A stretch of DNA of 64,000 nt from Harmothoe impar. Its lineage: Eukaryota > Annelida > Polychaeta > Phyllodocida > Polynoidae. The notes beneath the pieces were generated by a model that saw nothing but the letters and a program-made list of their open reading frames with translations, had not been told where the DNA came from and searched no databases. A program made the position numbers and the translations under genes. This document shows positions 46,571 through 58,539 of this stretch, piece by piece. The stretch covers positions 46,018,175-46,082,174 of the forward strand of contig OX381705.1 in the NCBI GenBank assembly GCA_947462335.1, in the 5' to 3' direction. Each line of letters begins with the position of its first letter. The stretch's first letter is position 1.

Positions 46571-46815
46571 TATTTCTCAAAAGGATCAGGAGTCACGAAC
46601 CAAGGGTTCCTCTCAAGAATCGAGGATTCAGACTGAATATGGGCTGTTAAGCACAAGAGATAGACTCAGGAGAGTCGAGTCTTAAATTAGTGCAAATGGA
46701 GACAATACCCTAGAATGTCACTCTAGAAAGCTCTCTGTAACTCCTGCAAAATGCTGTCCACATGTCCCTGGCCTCACGTGGATTTCTCAAAGGGATCAGG
46801 AGTCGCGTGCAACAA
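46571..46815 (+). repeat. diverged duplication, TTTCTCAAARGGATCAGGAG
   Basis: TTTCTCAAAAGGATCAGGAG followed by TCACG at about 46574 recurs at about 46786 as TTTCTCAAAGGGATCAGGAG, TCGCG. The preceding about 40 bp also resemble each other. A tandem duplication of about 212 bp with decay is the likely cause. Confidence 0.45.
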
Positions 46816-46819
46816 TATA

Positions 46820-48840
46820 ATATTATGTATTTCACCCCTAACATGAGACAAAATAAGTATTTTGAAACATCTACAACGACTCTATATCCCTGCTGATAAC
46901 CATATCCAGGGTCACTTTGCAGATAATACAACTAAGATTACGACCCAATTTCCCTCTTCGAATCAGCAGAGAAAAAGTCAAACTGAAAGGCTAATTAGCT
47001 TGGCAAAAGAAGGGTTTGAATTATCTCTAATTCGGCCAGCTTCACAATGGTGTGAATTCACCAGAGTAAGGAATATGGCACGGCAAAATAAGACCCTTTA
47101 TAACGCTAAACATAGACCTATATCACTGAATTAAGGTATATTATTAGAAAGTTTCCTTTCGATAATACGTGTACAATGATGTTCAATTGATATATCTGAA
47201 AAATATTGGAGATTTATTATAATTCATAATAATTGGCACAAGTAAGTCAAACATTGCAACAGCAAATACCTGTTATTGAATTGCCCTTGAACATTGCAGA
47301 GGACATACTGTTTCTTCTTATATCTAGCAATAAAGATACGACTTGTATATATATGCAGTTTATAACTCTACAACACACTGTAAAATCCTATGAAATGACA
47401 GCAAATCCTTGGCAACAGTGAATGCCAGAATATCAAGTTTTTACTTACTTCAATTCATAAAACTATCCAGGACTTAAATTACTCCATGATAGGAACAGAA
47501 TATTATAGAATGCAATTACTAACCTCAACAATAATTATGATGATAAAATTATACATGATGAACTACTTCCCTGAGTCTAACAATATAAATATGTTAATTA
47601 CAATCTGCCAAATATACATTTGGACATTAGAATTTTAAATGTTTGTCCTGTGAGTGAGCAGTAATGTGACCAGGCGAGAGAAAACGCCCCTTTAGTACTG
47701 GCTTTGATCAGCATATGGGGCGCCAGGACGAGATAATAGTGCAAAATACATGAAAAGTTTCGGTATAAGTTTACGTAGCAAAGAATATTCTAAAATGTAA
47801 AATGTATTTCATCTTTGCTGCTAATATTTTTTGTTTGGAATACATACATAACGTATTCTATGAAAAATCAGCATGCACAAATATGTCATTTCTTGTTGGA
47901 ATAGAAACCATGCATTCCATCATCTTATGTTCTTAATCGTTTGTGAATTTCATCATTAGCTCAAAACTGAAAACGCACTTTGGTAATTTGGGTCTCTGGG
48001 AATTCCTCCTATAACCAAAAAGGCATATTGTATTATGACAATGCTTAACACAATCGTATATACAGGAGTATAATTGTTCATACTCACACTCCCCCGTCCA
48101 TCTAAGTATGCACATATAGGTGAGTGGGGATTGGCTACATCGTTTACTTCAATGGGGTCAAGACCTCACTGTCACAATACTACCATTAACACAATCAAAG
48201 AAAAGGAAAAAGAAAAAGAAAACTTTTCAACATACTCGAATGTGTTTGTCCAATTCATGAATTAATTATATTCTGCCTCATGGTAAGTCATACTTCAAGT
48301 GAGGCAATGATGATTATTATGAGCTCTCAAAATAATATTTTTACAGTGTAATATCCAATGGCATTTTCGATTAAGGGTGTGATTATAGAATTGTTGTCAA
48401 TGCTGTACCCAATATATACTGATACCTGTGACTGCAATAAACAATATTGACGATATACATCATTCTAGTCCTCTATATATTCTAGTACTCCTTCTATAGG
48501 GGCCTAGGGATACCCTAGTTCCGCTACCACCCGCTAGGGGGCGATAGTGGCGAATGCCGGGAGCCAGGAGGTGGCAGCACAAGTCGTGGGACATCCAGCC
48601 ATTTTCTACTATAGAACTGCAAAGGGTACTATATTGTAATTGAATAATTATCAACTTCTAGATGGAATATTTACACAATGTTTACAGTTTTAGAAAGGTA
48701 AATTATGGGACTATCTGTCATAGAAAGGGGGTATCGATATAATGGTTTTGTCTATGCGATAATCGGAATTCTAGAAATGTCGGTATATCGATTCTGGGGG
48801 TATCAATGACATCCCTATGGGGGCGTGGGCCAGAGCTTTA
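46820..48840. other. unassigned AT-rich intergenic DNA
   Basis: No gene, RNA gene or repeat family could be identified by eye. A CTCF-like CCGCTAGGGGGCG lies near 48531. Confidence 0.4.
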
Positions 48841-48841
48841 T

Positions 48842-49318
48842 GAGGGCCTCATCAAGTGATGTGGTGGGGTAGGAGCGCCCCTGTGAGGGGGAGGGGTGTG
48901 GCAAGCCATTTGTTCACCTTTGATATCGGAGTTTCTAACTTTGATATCGGAGTTCCTAACTTCGCTATTGGAGTTCCTAACTGTGATATCGAAGTTATAA
49001 TCTCCGATATTATCCAGAGGCGTAGGAATCAAATCTTCATTGGGGGGCCCAAGGGGGGCCCACTCCAACCAACCTTAAGTTTCGGTTATTATGCAGCCCC
49101 CTCTGCCCCCACTTTCCCCTATGTGGGACAGGTAAGGATTGAAAATCGTGTTCATCAAATTACAGGTCTTTTTTGGGGGGGGGGGGGGGGCAAACATATT
49201 CAGCCCCCCCCCCCTCCTCAGTGATTGGGGGGGGGGGGGCCCGGGCAGATTTCTGAGGGTTTCCCCCTGTGATGTGGAGGGGTAGGAGCGCACCTGTGAG
49301 GGGGGGGGGGAGGGGGAG
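48842..49318. repeat. outlying units of GATGTGG minisatellite with inserted DNA
   Basis: Units GTGATGTGGTGGGGTAGGAG and GTGATGTGGAGGGGTAGGAG near 48855 and 49270 are diverged members of the array at 49337-49636. Between them lie the 21-bp repeats 48918-49000 and G- and C-runs (around 49175-49240). The array may have been interrupted by an insertion. Confidence 0.55.
48918..49000 (+). repeat. 21-bp tandem repeat, four copies
   Basis: Copies of CTTTGATATCGGAGTTYCTAA, in order and increasingly diverged. GATATC and its flanks are near-palindromic. The period is a multiple of three, so a frame stays open across it, but nothing suggests a protein. Confidence 0.75.
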
Positions 49319-49336
49319 GCGGGGGGCTTTGTGGGG

Positions 49337-49636
49337 GCCTCCCCTGTGATGTGGCGGGGTGGGTACGGACCTGTGAGGGGGAGGGGGCAGGGGGCGGGGG
49401 TCTTTGAGAGGGCCTCCCCTGTGATGTGGCGGGGTGGGTACGGACCTGTGAGGGGGAGGGGGCAGGGGGCGGGGGTCTTTGAGAGGGCCTCCCCTGTGCA
49501 CCGGCGGGGTGGGTACGGACCTGTGAGGGGGAGGGGGCAGGGGGCGGGGGTCTTTGAGAGGGCCTCCCCTGTGATGTGGCGGGGTGGGTACGGACCTGTG
49601 AGGGGGAGGGGGCAGGGGGAGGTGGGGAGCTTTATG
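49337..49636. repeat. 75-bp minisatellite, four copies
   Basis: Unit starts at 49337, 49412, 49487 and 49562, exactly 75 bp apart, each starting GCCTCCCCTGTG and running through GGGTACGGACCTGTGAGGGG to a G-rich tail. The third copy has CACC in place of ATGT. 75 is a multiple of three, so both strands have long open frames. Strong G/C strand asymmetry suggests G-quadruplex-prone DNA. Confidence 0.9.
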
Positions 49637-50036
49637 AGGGATTCCCAGAGCCGCCAACCTCAAAACTGCCTGAAAATCGTATTTAGCGTACTCCATTCAT
49701 CGTGTTCTGCATTTAGGGTCAATACCAGGTCAATACATTACCAGGGGTTTTCTTTTTGTGGGTGGGTCATTTTGCCTTTTTCTTTAAGGAAAAATTTGTT
49801 TATGGGCCGGTACAGGTGATATAGGTAATTTCAAAGTCAAAGTATTAAGGACTGACAATCGTACTCAATGTATGTAAAATAAAAGCAAAATCTATCAAGA
49901 ATCCTACTCGGTACCCCAATATCGTACTAAATCGTATTCACAATACCAAATCGACCTGAGGGGGACCCCTACGCACCCCCCCCCTCCCCAAAAAGAAGCT
50001 GACACCCCCTGAATGTACCTCCATTGCACCCACAAG

Positions 50037-50078
50037 CCACAGGGGGCGCCACAAGAGCAAACATGTCGCCACCTAGTG
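50037..50078. promoter_or_regulatory. pair of opposite CTCF-like motifs
   Basis: CCACAGGGGGCGCCA at 50037-50051 matches the CTCF core on the plus strand, and CGCCACCTAGTG at 50067-50078 matches it on the minus strand (CACTAGGTGGCG). CTCF is conserved in bilaterian animals. The arrangement is a candidate insulator, judged by motif only. Confidence 0.4.
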
Positions 50079-50701
50079 TTTCTTTTGTCTCGGGTGACAT
50101 ATTCAAGATGGCCGCTACCACTCTGGGTATACTCTCACCCGTATATTTAGTGACGGGGAGCTATTCAAATATGATTTTAAGTGATTATGTAGTCTTATGC
50201 CTCCATAAATATGACATGTATAGGATAACACGGAAATGTACAATATACACCGACTCCTTGTCTCTAATACAGATTATATAAAACAAGCTACACAATCATC
50301 CTTAAATCAAAGATGAAAACAGTAGAGTACAGAGCCGCGATGTGTTAGGCAGGTGCATAGGGCACATAATTCTACATATGGGCCTACATGTAGATGGACA
50401 TCCTCTGTGGACATTGGTAGCTAAAGCTCCCTATCAACCTGCCATATGTATTCTCATTCATCACGTGGTAGGGCTGGCAGCTCAAGCTCGCCTCTGGGGG
50501 TCGCTACCGGTACTACCGCGGGCCGGCTCCGACAGGAAGTTGACCAATAGGACCGCACGAGGGACGTCGCTGCTCCCTTGACGTCGCTGCCATGTTACCC
50601 CGCCCCTCCCTGCTATCCACACCCCATATCGTTCACACCCTGAACATACTCAGGGGTATGCTTTAATGAGATGCTTGGCTGTTTTAAGGGGTGACAGGGT
50701 A

Positions 50702-50746
50702 GGTTGGTGGGTTGGTGGGTTGGTGGGTTGGTGGGTTGGTGGGTTG
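50702..50746 (+). repeat. GGTTGGTG short tandem repeat
   Basis: An 8-bp unit, GGTTGGTG, repeated about five and a half times without error. It is T/G-rich and superficially telomere-like but internal and short. Confidence 0.85.
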
Positions 50747-50799
50747 AGTTATTGTTTTGTTTGTTGTGGAATGAGCAGATCCTTCGGTAATGTCCAGTA

Positions 50800-53700
50800 A
50801 TAATCAAATCGTTTGATAATTATCTATACATGTATAATAAATCTCAAAAGACCATTGCTGACGGTTTTACCTCAAGCTGGTTAGACGTCACCTACGGTGT
50901 CCCGCAAGGGTCTAATCTTGGGTATTTATTATTCATTATGTATGTGATTTTTCTTCTTTGAAAGTAAGAGAATATAACTAGAAATCTACAAAGGGATTTA
51001 CCGGTAAATGCAGAGTAGATTCACCGAAAGTCGGCCGCCCTTGTATACTTTTTTCTTGACTAATTTTCGAGGCTTAATATTTCCTAGACTATTATTTTAC
51101 AAACCTTACAGACATACCACAATACAGATATTGAATAGGATAATCATACCTGCTATATTTTTAAAGAATCAATTTGCCACGGTTCATATTGATATTACTT
51201 CATTTACTCGAACTTTTCAGGTGGGTCCTTTTCACCTTGAGGTGCAGGTTGGCCAGCTTGAATCGTGAATTATGTTTTGGATTTGAGAAGGAAATGTTTA
51301 TACTTTAGGAAAGAAAAGTAATTTGAGGGTATGTTAGTCATGTGCATATAGCATGCTTTGTGCGTGATTTATTGAATTAGTTTATTATGTGAAGGAGTAA
51401 AAGCTGCAAGGCGTAATTCTGAGAAGCAGTATAAATTAATTGAAAGTCTACTATCATTTTCACCCCCTCCCTCATCCCGCAAGAAATGTCATCAAAGCAT
51501 TATTTAAGTGTTCTCTATTGTAAAAAAGCAAAAAGAAGATGTGAAGAGTTTGATTCCAAAACGCAATATGCGCCATTTTGAAAAATGACACCACATTATG
51601 AAAAAAGTATAAGGCAGGAAAAGATAAATGCAAAAATTGCCATTATGGTAGCCTTACAGAAGTCACCACATTCTTTAATTCTGGACTGGATTTATTGCGT
51701 TTTCAAATGAAACTCTTCATGTGATGGGTAATTGTAATGAAGAGATGTTACTATTAAAGAATGATTCTCACCATATTATTTTCTAACTGATGAGACTGTT
51801 GATATAAGCATTTGTTTGTAGAATGTTCGGTTCAATAATTATGATAAACTTTTAAATTCTTTACCAAAAGAAATGAATGTACAATGTAATGGTTTATGAA
51901 ATGGGAGACTAAGAAGGATATGCTGCACTGTAATTCCAAATTCAAAAATACTTCATTTATACTCTAAACCAAAAGGAAAGGTTACTGGTCATGTACATTA
52001 ATACCCTCGTATATATACAATAAAACTACAGTAGATTATACTGTTCCTGTACATCTACATTTACCTCTAACAGTGTGACATGACGGATGACCAGAATGCT
52101 ATGAAAACAAAGGACAGGTGGGAGCACGCTACACATTTTAAGGCTTACAGCTATCACATATGACTATCATTGGCTTGCCAGTTATATGTTTACAAGAGCT
52201 TTGGAAAACAGTGCTGAGTTCGACGGTCTGTCTCACTTGTAATTACATTTGGGAAAATCATAAAAATAATACACCTCATCATATTATTCTGTATGAGATA
52301 ATCTAACTCTTGGGTGGTGTATAGTAAACCCGCTAGAATACGTTATGTCGAAAGTGAGTGAAAACTCAGAAGACGTAGCCTCAGATGATGCACCGACAAC
52401 AGGTCCCTGTTATACAAAAATGTAGAAGATTCATTGACTCGGGGTCTCTCTAAGTCTAGGCAGTCTTTGGTCTTAACTGTAAGAGGATGGGTTGTGTGAA
52501 CCACTGCCCCTACTTAAGGCAATTTGAAAGTGACAGGAATGGGTCTATGGTTTATCACTACTTGGAGAACCTAATTTTGCACATTCAAATGGGAACCTTC
52601 ATATATTTCCAAACTTTTAGAAAATCTGTTCATTATTACCTATTCTGCAACTTAGTAATCTATTTACCACATCAGTCTGCCCTGTTCAAACCCCACCTCA
52701 GCCCACATTGGGTAACCCCCTTTGAAACTTGGGTATGATCGGTTTTCCCAATTCGGGCAACATGTTCAGGCCTTGCCTGAAACCCTGCCACTAGCCCAGG
52801 TAAAACCCAGGTATTGAGATCTGCCCAAGCAGAAACCGACTTGGTCCTTTGTGGGCTTGCTACTGGGGCATGTGCCTCAGTTTTTACTAAATGTTCTAAT
52901 GTGCATACCAAATGTATTCCATGTGTACTCCAGGTGTGTCCCAAATGTACTGGAGTCACCCGGAGTCACCTGTAATGTAAATCACAAGTTCGATAGTTAA
53001 CATACTGCAGGATAGTACCTTGCTGTATGAGAAAACCTTCTGCCATAGTGGCTGATATCGAAATAGGCCAATCACACGCAGGATCTTGTAAATGAAACCA
53101 CTTAAATTTAAAATCAACAAGAAAAGTCAGAGAAACATTCTTCATATGCGTAAGAAAGGAGCGTGCTTCCAATAACTGTTGCTATAATTTGAGATCATAC
53201 ACTAGGTATAAAGCCTTATTTTATACAAGTGCAATTCAACTCGAAGGAAATATTGAGATGTACTGTGACCGAAATAATCTGTTCAGGGTTTTGGGAAGAA
53301 ATGTAAATTAGATATATAACATTGTTGAGCATCAATACCTTTGTCTCAGCCGTGTCAAGTGCAAACATGTAAAGCATTTCATTGTAAGTTCATATAGCGA
53401 GTAGCTATGGGACTTATACTGGATAAGAACTTCATTGGAATCCCCATAATACACAGGAGGAGGGGCAGAGCAGGGTACAGTAGACTGCGGCCTCCAGGCG
53501 GCCTGCCTTGACGTTACGTCACAGCCCCCACCTTCCACTCCTTCACCGCCAGAGCGGCCGGCGGTGTTGAGAGGTTGGGGCCGGCGGCACGTCAGGCCGC
53601 GTCGTCACTTGCTTCTCGATGGACGTAATTAAGACGAATGGCCCTTTTTATTCAATTAACCAGGGCCACACCGATGAGTTCCCCTTCTCCTTTGGGCCGT

Positions 53701-53800
53701 TGGAATGTGGAGCGACGTTAAAAAAGAAGGGACGGGGGGAAACAGTTTTCGTCTCGATCGAGGGACAAAGTCTGCTGCGCGCGCCGATCGGAGCGCCCCA
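50800..53800. other. unassigned intergenic DNA
   Basis: AT-rich DNA up to 53.3 kb, then a GC-rich patch to 53.8 kb. A fragment at 52020-52075 (CTACAGTAGATTATACTG, ending CTCTAACAGTG) belongs to the repeat family at 11923. No gene was supported. Confidence 0.4.
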
Positions 53801-53810
53801 TCAGGGCGGG

Positions 53811-54313
53811 TGTACAACCGTGATCTGCAGTACCTGACGTGATCTGCAGTAGTGCAGATCACGTCAGATCATCCAACCGTGATCTGCATCAAATCAACGT
53901 GATCTGCATCAATTTATGTGTTGCAAAGGGTTGTAAGCTGCATCAATAGAATTCTACTTTGCATTACTCAGAGGGACACATGCGGCATCTAGTAAGTAAC
54001 TGGGGTGTATTTTATAGTACCCAGCTCTTTTATTGGGCAATGGTGGTTTACTATGGGTACTATTCCCATTCCATGTCATGATAATTCCCCAATAATAATG
54101 GATATACTGATTAGATTGAGATGTCTCGGAATATATGAGACTTATAACCTATTGGGATACTGGATAGGACATTGCCCATCCATAATATTCACAAAGCAGA
54201 TGGTTGCAAGATTAATGCAGATCACGTTGATTTGATGCAGATCACGGTTGGATGGTCTGACGTGATCTGCACTACTGCAGATCACGTCAGGTACTGCAGA
54301 TCACGGTTGTACA
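53811..54313. mobile_element. 503-bp TIR element with TGTACAACCGTGATCTGCA ends and 5-bp duplication
   Basis: It begins TGTACAACCGTGATCTGCA and ends TGCAGATCACGGTTGTACA, flanked by GCGGG on both sides (53806-53810 and 54314-54318). The inverted arms run about 105 bp (53811-53914; 54210-54313) and contain several copies of ACGTGATCTGCA in both directions. The inner about 300 bp is AT-rich and non-coding. Long sub-repeated TIRs with a 5-bp duplication fit no family I can name, so it may be a new non-autonomous DNA transposon. Confidence 0.75.
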
Positions 54314-54760
54314 GCGGGCCTGGTGATAATCTGCCCTTAAAGCTCACAATTAAATATCCATCAAATTCCCGCCGACGTGTAGCGTATCCAACTCATCCCG
54401 CTGCCGATTCTGTTGCCCCTTCGCACGGAAATTACGAGTACAAATGAAATATCTATTAATCTGCCAGCTTATAAATACGTGATCACCCCGCTGGGGAAAA
54501 GGACGCCAACTTTTTGAGGGTGTTAAAAAATCTATTCCGTTGCTGAAACGCTGAAGTTGGAAGGTGTTGTGGCGAATGGAAGAGATGTACTGATTTGCGA
54601 AATGAACTTCAATTTAAAGAAGGCGACCTAAAAGGTTGAGCATGAATCGTAAGGACCCCCAATACGTGTACATATACGGTATACGTATTATTAGACCATG
54701 TCTGAACATACAAAAGTGTGTACGACTGAACACAACCCGATGACAAGGTGCAATGGCTGC

Positions 54761-54853
54761 TTAAAGGGGCACATGTTGCTGCCCGGCCAGTAACAGTCAG
54801 GGTGGAGCGAGACGCGACACTCTGGGCTTTATATAAGGTCGGCGGGGTTTAAG
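54761..54853 (+). repeat. dispersed block A with CCAGTAACAGTCAG and TATA
   Basis: It starts TTAAAGG, contains CCAGTAACAGTCAGGGTGGA, then CACTCTGGGCTTTATATAAGG. It aligns along its length with 55556-55650 at roughly three quarters identity by eye. A fixed upstream element followed by TATA recalls a promoter or a SINE; neither can be decided here. Confidence 0.5.
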
Positions 54854-55555
54854 GAGCTGCATGGGGAAGAAGGAAGGGCGGTAGTGGGAGGCGTGTTGGA
54901 GTAATTCTCTGCTGGGTTGCGTATCGACCCGGACCAACTTTGCTTTGTGATCCGTCTAATCAGGGCGCGTGATGGAGGGCTGCCCCCCCCCCCCCCCCTC
55001 CCTCCTCCTTGTGCCTCCTTCCCTCCGTCCGCCCGACGTTTCCGCGTCTTCAGGACGTACGCCGGTGGCGCCCCCTCACGTCGAGCTGCGTGACCATGAC
55101 GTAGTGGCCGGCTGCGCCACAATATCCGACCCCACGCGCTCCCCTTGTCTCCAGCGCTGTCCCCCCTCTGTGGCATGACGGGGTTGAGGTGCGCAACACA
55201 ACTGTTTGCTTTGATCATGTTATATCCTCGCAAATGATAACCACCAAACAGTGATGAATGGCCCTATTGATACATGTAACAATCAACGTGTCTTTCCTGT
55301 GGAACTCCTGTGGAAGGCCTATAGCTCCTCGCTCCACCCAAAAACTCGTGTTCCATTTAGCCTCATTAAATTCAATTCAATTGAAAGGTCATTATAATAC
55401 GGTCTAGACTTTCTCTATTCTCTCCCCGAGCTTTATATCCGACATAGACATTTTGACATCTTTCGATATTATTCCAGTTTATCCTTAATTCATCCTCTCC
55501 TACGTGTCTCTCCGGGTCTCTCCTCCAAGAACCCCACCCATGCCTTGACTTTGGC

Positions 55556-55650
55556 TTAAAGGAGAAACGCTTGCTGTCCCTCCAGTAACAGTCAGAGTTG
55601 AGCGAGAAGCGGCACTCTGGGGCTTTATACAGGAGGTGGGGGTTTAGTGA
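55556..55650 (+). repeat. dispersed block B, paralogue of block A
   Basis: It starts TTAAAGG, contains CCAGTAACAGTCAGAGTTGA and CACTCTGGGGCTTTATACAG. Same order and spacing as block A, 795 bp away. Confidence 0.5.
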
Positions 55651-57946
55651 AAAAGGTCACATGACAGAGTAGTCCTCATTTACGACAATGTCTCGCGAGT
55701 TACACGAGTCCTCGCGAGAACTGACATGATTTCTCTGTTGTGTCGAACGCCTGCGCCGACGGTGATGCGCAAGGAGGCCTCTGATTATCCGGCCCCCACC
55801 TTCAACTGTTGGCTTCTTCCGTCCACTAATCGTTTTCTAACTTCCCCTCCAAGTTGTCTTCTCTTTCCCCTTGTCAGCTGCTTACGTGGACAGACTCTGG
55901 TCTGGGGCCGTCCAAAGGAGAGGGCTGAGTCGTGACATTATTGAAATGACCATCAACTTGAACAAACTGCACAGAGTTGTGTAGACTGTATTAGCCGACC
56001 TGCATGCAGTAGCATCATTTATCATATATGGCACCGAATAACACATAGAATGTAATTCAATAAGTGTTATATTTGGTCAAGATTCACATCTACATTTGTA
56101 TTAGCGCCTGAGCCTCATATGAGATGTCAGATAAAGCAGCTGAAAGATGCTGTGGGACAGTTTTAAAGGGGAAAATGATCATATGATTCAACATCCATTT
56201 CATCACGAGAAAATATTTAGTAAGAGTATTTATCTTTCAGTCATTAACCGTGTACATGCTAAAAACATATTCAATAACATGAAAACAATTTTATTCAGGA
56301 AAACAAGAACATGCAGACATAAGCTATAGAAAATGAGTACATGTGTGTATACACGTTTTGTATATGAGCCGAGCGTCAAAACCAATCTTGCATTACATTT
56401 ATAAATACATTCCTGAACGCGAACCAATCTCATATGCCACGTATTATTGCATGGACATTATTTCATGACCGTTATCATCTCTACTTTGTACGTAAACAAA
56501 ATGAAACAAGTCATTTCTCAATGCAAACTTTCTAACCAATAACATCTAGCGGGGAGTACAAAGATGTATTGGCTTTATGGCAGTTAAATGCACTGTATTG
56601 AGGGGAGAGGCAGTTCTACAAGGGAGCACCATCAGGCTTTGAGCAGAGAGCACCTCAGCCCATTGTCATGAGCTGCTCCCACAGAAGGCCAGCACCTGGT
56701 GAAAGAGTGTGCACAATGAGGAGCTGCTCCATGAGCTGCTCGGGTCACGATGGCCTGATTGATGGAGATCAAGTAACGGCCACCATATCTAGCCGCCCTA
56801 AACAGAGCGGTTGACCCCACCCACCTGCCGCTATGATAGGTAGTGATCTTTGACAGGTGCTCGTCGTCGCACTAGAAAGGCCCCCCTACTGATTGGATTG
56901 GCCCTGCCACCATGGAGGAGGGGTGGGTGGGGGCTTAAGGTGGCGTGAGGCTGTGTCAGCCATCGTCGGCCGCTTTGAGGAGGGGTAGCTCCATAATAAC
57001 GGGCGGCCGACGAATAAAGATCAATGTTGTAGGTTGGGCTGGAGCCCTGTCAACGTGTCAGCTAGGTATTTGTAAACTGGATGGGGCTGTACACTGTCAT
57101 GTCTATTAAGTTTGACTGTGGGCTTATTTGTACAAAAAGACATGAGCCCATTGCTAATTCAGGTTTCATATATTTAAAAATGGCGTAATGGTACATATAG
57201 TGAAAACTTCAACTTGCAATGTGGGTGAGGTCATTGCCATTACAAAAACACCCTATCCCTCAGGATGTTCATCTACAATACACACCAATGTGGATACTAA
57301 CTTAGAGAAAACCGCCAAGAATCAGAAACTGTAGTGGGGAACACATTTGCACCTGTTTGCAAGGAAAACGTATGCGCTTTATTATGCATGATAGGGCCTC
57401 CTCTATTGGGAGGGGGGGTGACATATGAATTTACGTTCCTCCCCCCTAACAGGGGTTGACCTTTCTTATCCCTATCCCCTCTGGTCAATTCCTCACCCCC
57501 TCAGTTGTTGAGAAACGACAACTTCCTAGGAATGGTAACGGGTTTTCATAGAGTTAAAACAACCAAAAGCGCAACATGTCCCTCCCAAATCTTAGCCTCA
57601 CCTTGCCCTCGGGGTAGGCAAGCGACAGTTTCCGCTGCAAAATGCATAAACGCCTTTTTTAAGAGACAAAGGTCTGTCCAAACTCTATGGGTTGGAGCTT
57701 TTGTTCAGTAGGCCTTCTGGAGATATCAGAGCAATGTTGGGTCTTTATGGTATAGCGAGTCCCCTTCCCACTGTAACGCAGGATCTGCAATAAAAATTGC
57801 GTTGGGTTACCAGAAATACAACATCGATTAAAGGTTTTTGCAGAGTAATTATAATGCAAGCACGTCCATGATTAGTGCGATGGAAAGACATGAGGATGTT
57901 TGGGCTCCTTACCTCTCTGCGTTTACGTGTAATTTTCTCCCCTGAT

Positions 57947-58036
57947 GAAGCCTGGCCAGTCCCGGATGGAAAATTGGAAATATCTACCATGTTAGATATT
58001 TCCGATTTTCCATCCGGGCCCAGCCAGGTCTTCACG
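57947..58036. repeat. 90-bp hairpin, GAAGCCTGGC ... GCCAGGTCTTC
   Basis: Inner arms CCCGGATGGAAAATTGGAAA and TTTCCGATTTTCCATCCGGG pair closely, and the outer arms GAAGCCTGGC and GCCAGGTCTTC extend the stem to about 40 bp around a tiny loop. A foldback or hairpin precursor is likely; no small-RNA evidence is available. Confidence 0.7.
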
Positions 58037-58305
58037 AGGGAAGAAATCGGCTATAGTGGAATCCACGTTTAATTTGTGTTGTTATATCAATTACTGAAAT
58101 CCTGTCCCAGGAATGTCCACAGCCCTCAGCCCTCAGGTGGGAAACTATGTCTGTCACCTGATAAGCCTATCACCGATCCTGCTCTATACGAGTCAGTTGA
58201 TAATCCGTTATAATCTACTATAGCCACACCAGGACATCCTCATCCTTTCCCTGCCCGGGTCACTGCATTCCGGACAAAGGGAATATTGACAGTTCCCACA
58301 TGTAT

Positions 58306-58531
58306 TACCGTAAATTCCCGCGTACTACCCGCGGGTTGTACGCGAACCAAACTCAGCTTTCTTTTGATACCAGACATGCCTATACAGGGTGCGGGTTATA
58401 CGAGGGTTTTTATCACTATAGAACAGTACTAAAATGTGAATTTTCAGATCCAAAATCGGGTTATAGGATTCTCCTGAGTTGGGGGTGCGGGTTATACGCG
58501 AGATGCGGGTAGTACGCGAGAATTTACGGTA
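58306..58531. mobile_element. 226-bp MITE with TACCGTAAATTC ends
   Basis: Begins TACCGTAAATTCCCGCGTAC and ends GTACGCGAGAATTTACGGTA. If the TIR is taken as CCGTAAATTC, TA flanks both sides, the pattern of TA-targeting elements. The interior repeats GGGTGCGGGTTATACG-like words. A diverged copy lies at 43182-43422. Confidence 0.75.
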
Positions 58532-58539
58532 CATCATAT

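Larger units (their letters stand above)
54319..57946. other. intergenic DNA with a duplicated TATA block
   Basis: GC-rich around 54.8-55.2 kb, including a run of 16 C near 54985. The related blocks at 54761-54853 and 55556-55650 lie here. Open frames across the GC-rich part show no coding signature. Confidence 0.4.

Noticed and set aside
48918..49000. CRISPR-like repeat array
   Set aside because: The 21-bp units are directly abutting with no unique spacers, so it is a simple tandem repeat.
49160..49819. Long open frames on both strands over G-rich DNA
   Set aside because: The 75-bp period is a multiple of three, so any open unit repeats. Both strands being open shows the periodicity, not coding.
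50702..50746. Telomere-like GGTTGGTG repeat
   Set aside because: Not the animal TTAGGG unit, and too short and internal to be a telomere remnant.
54829..55233. 134-codon minus-strand open frame
   Set aside because: Runs through CpG-rich DNA and a poly-C run, with no domain or codon pattern.
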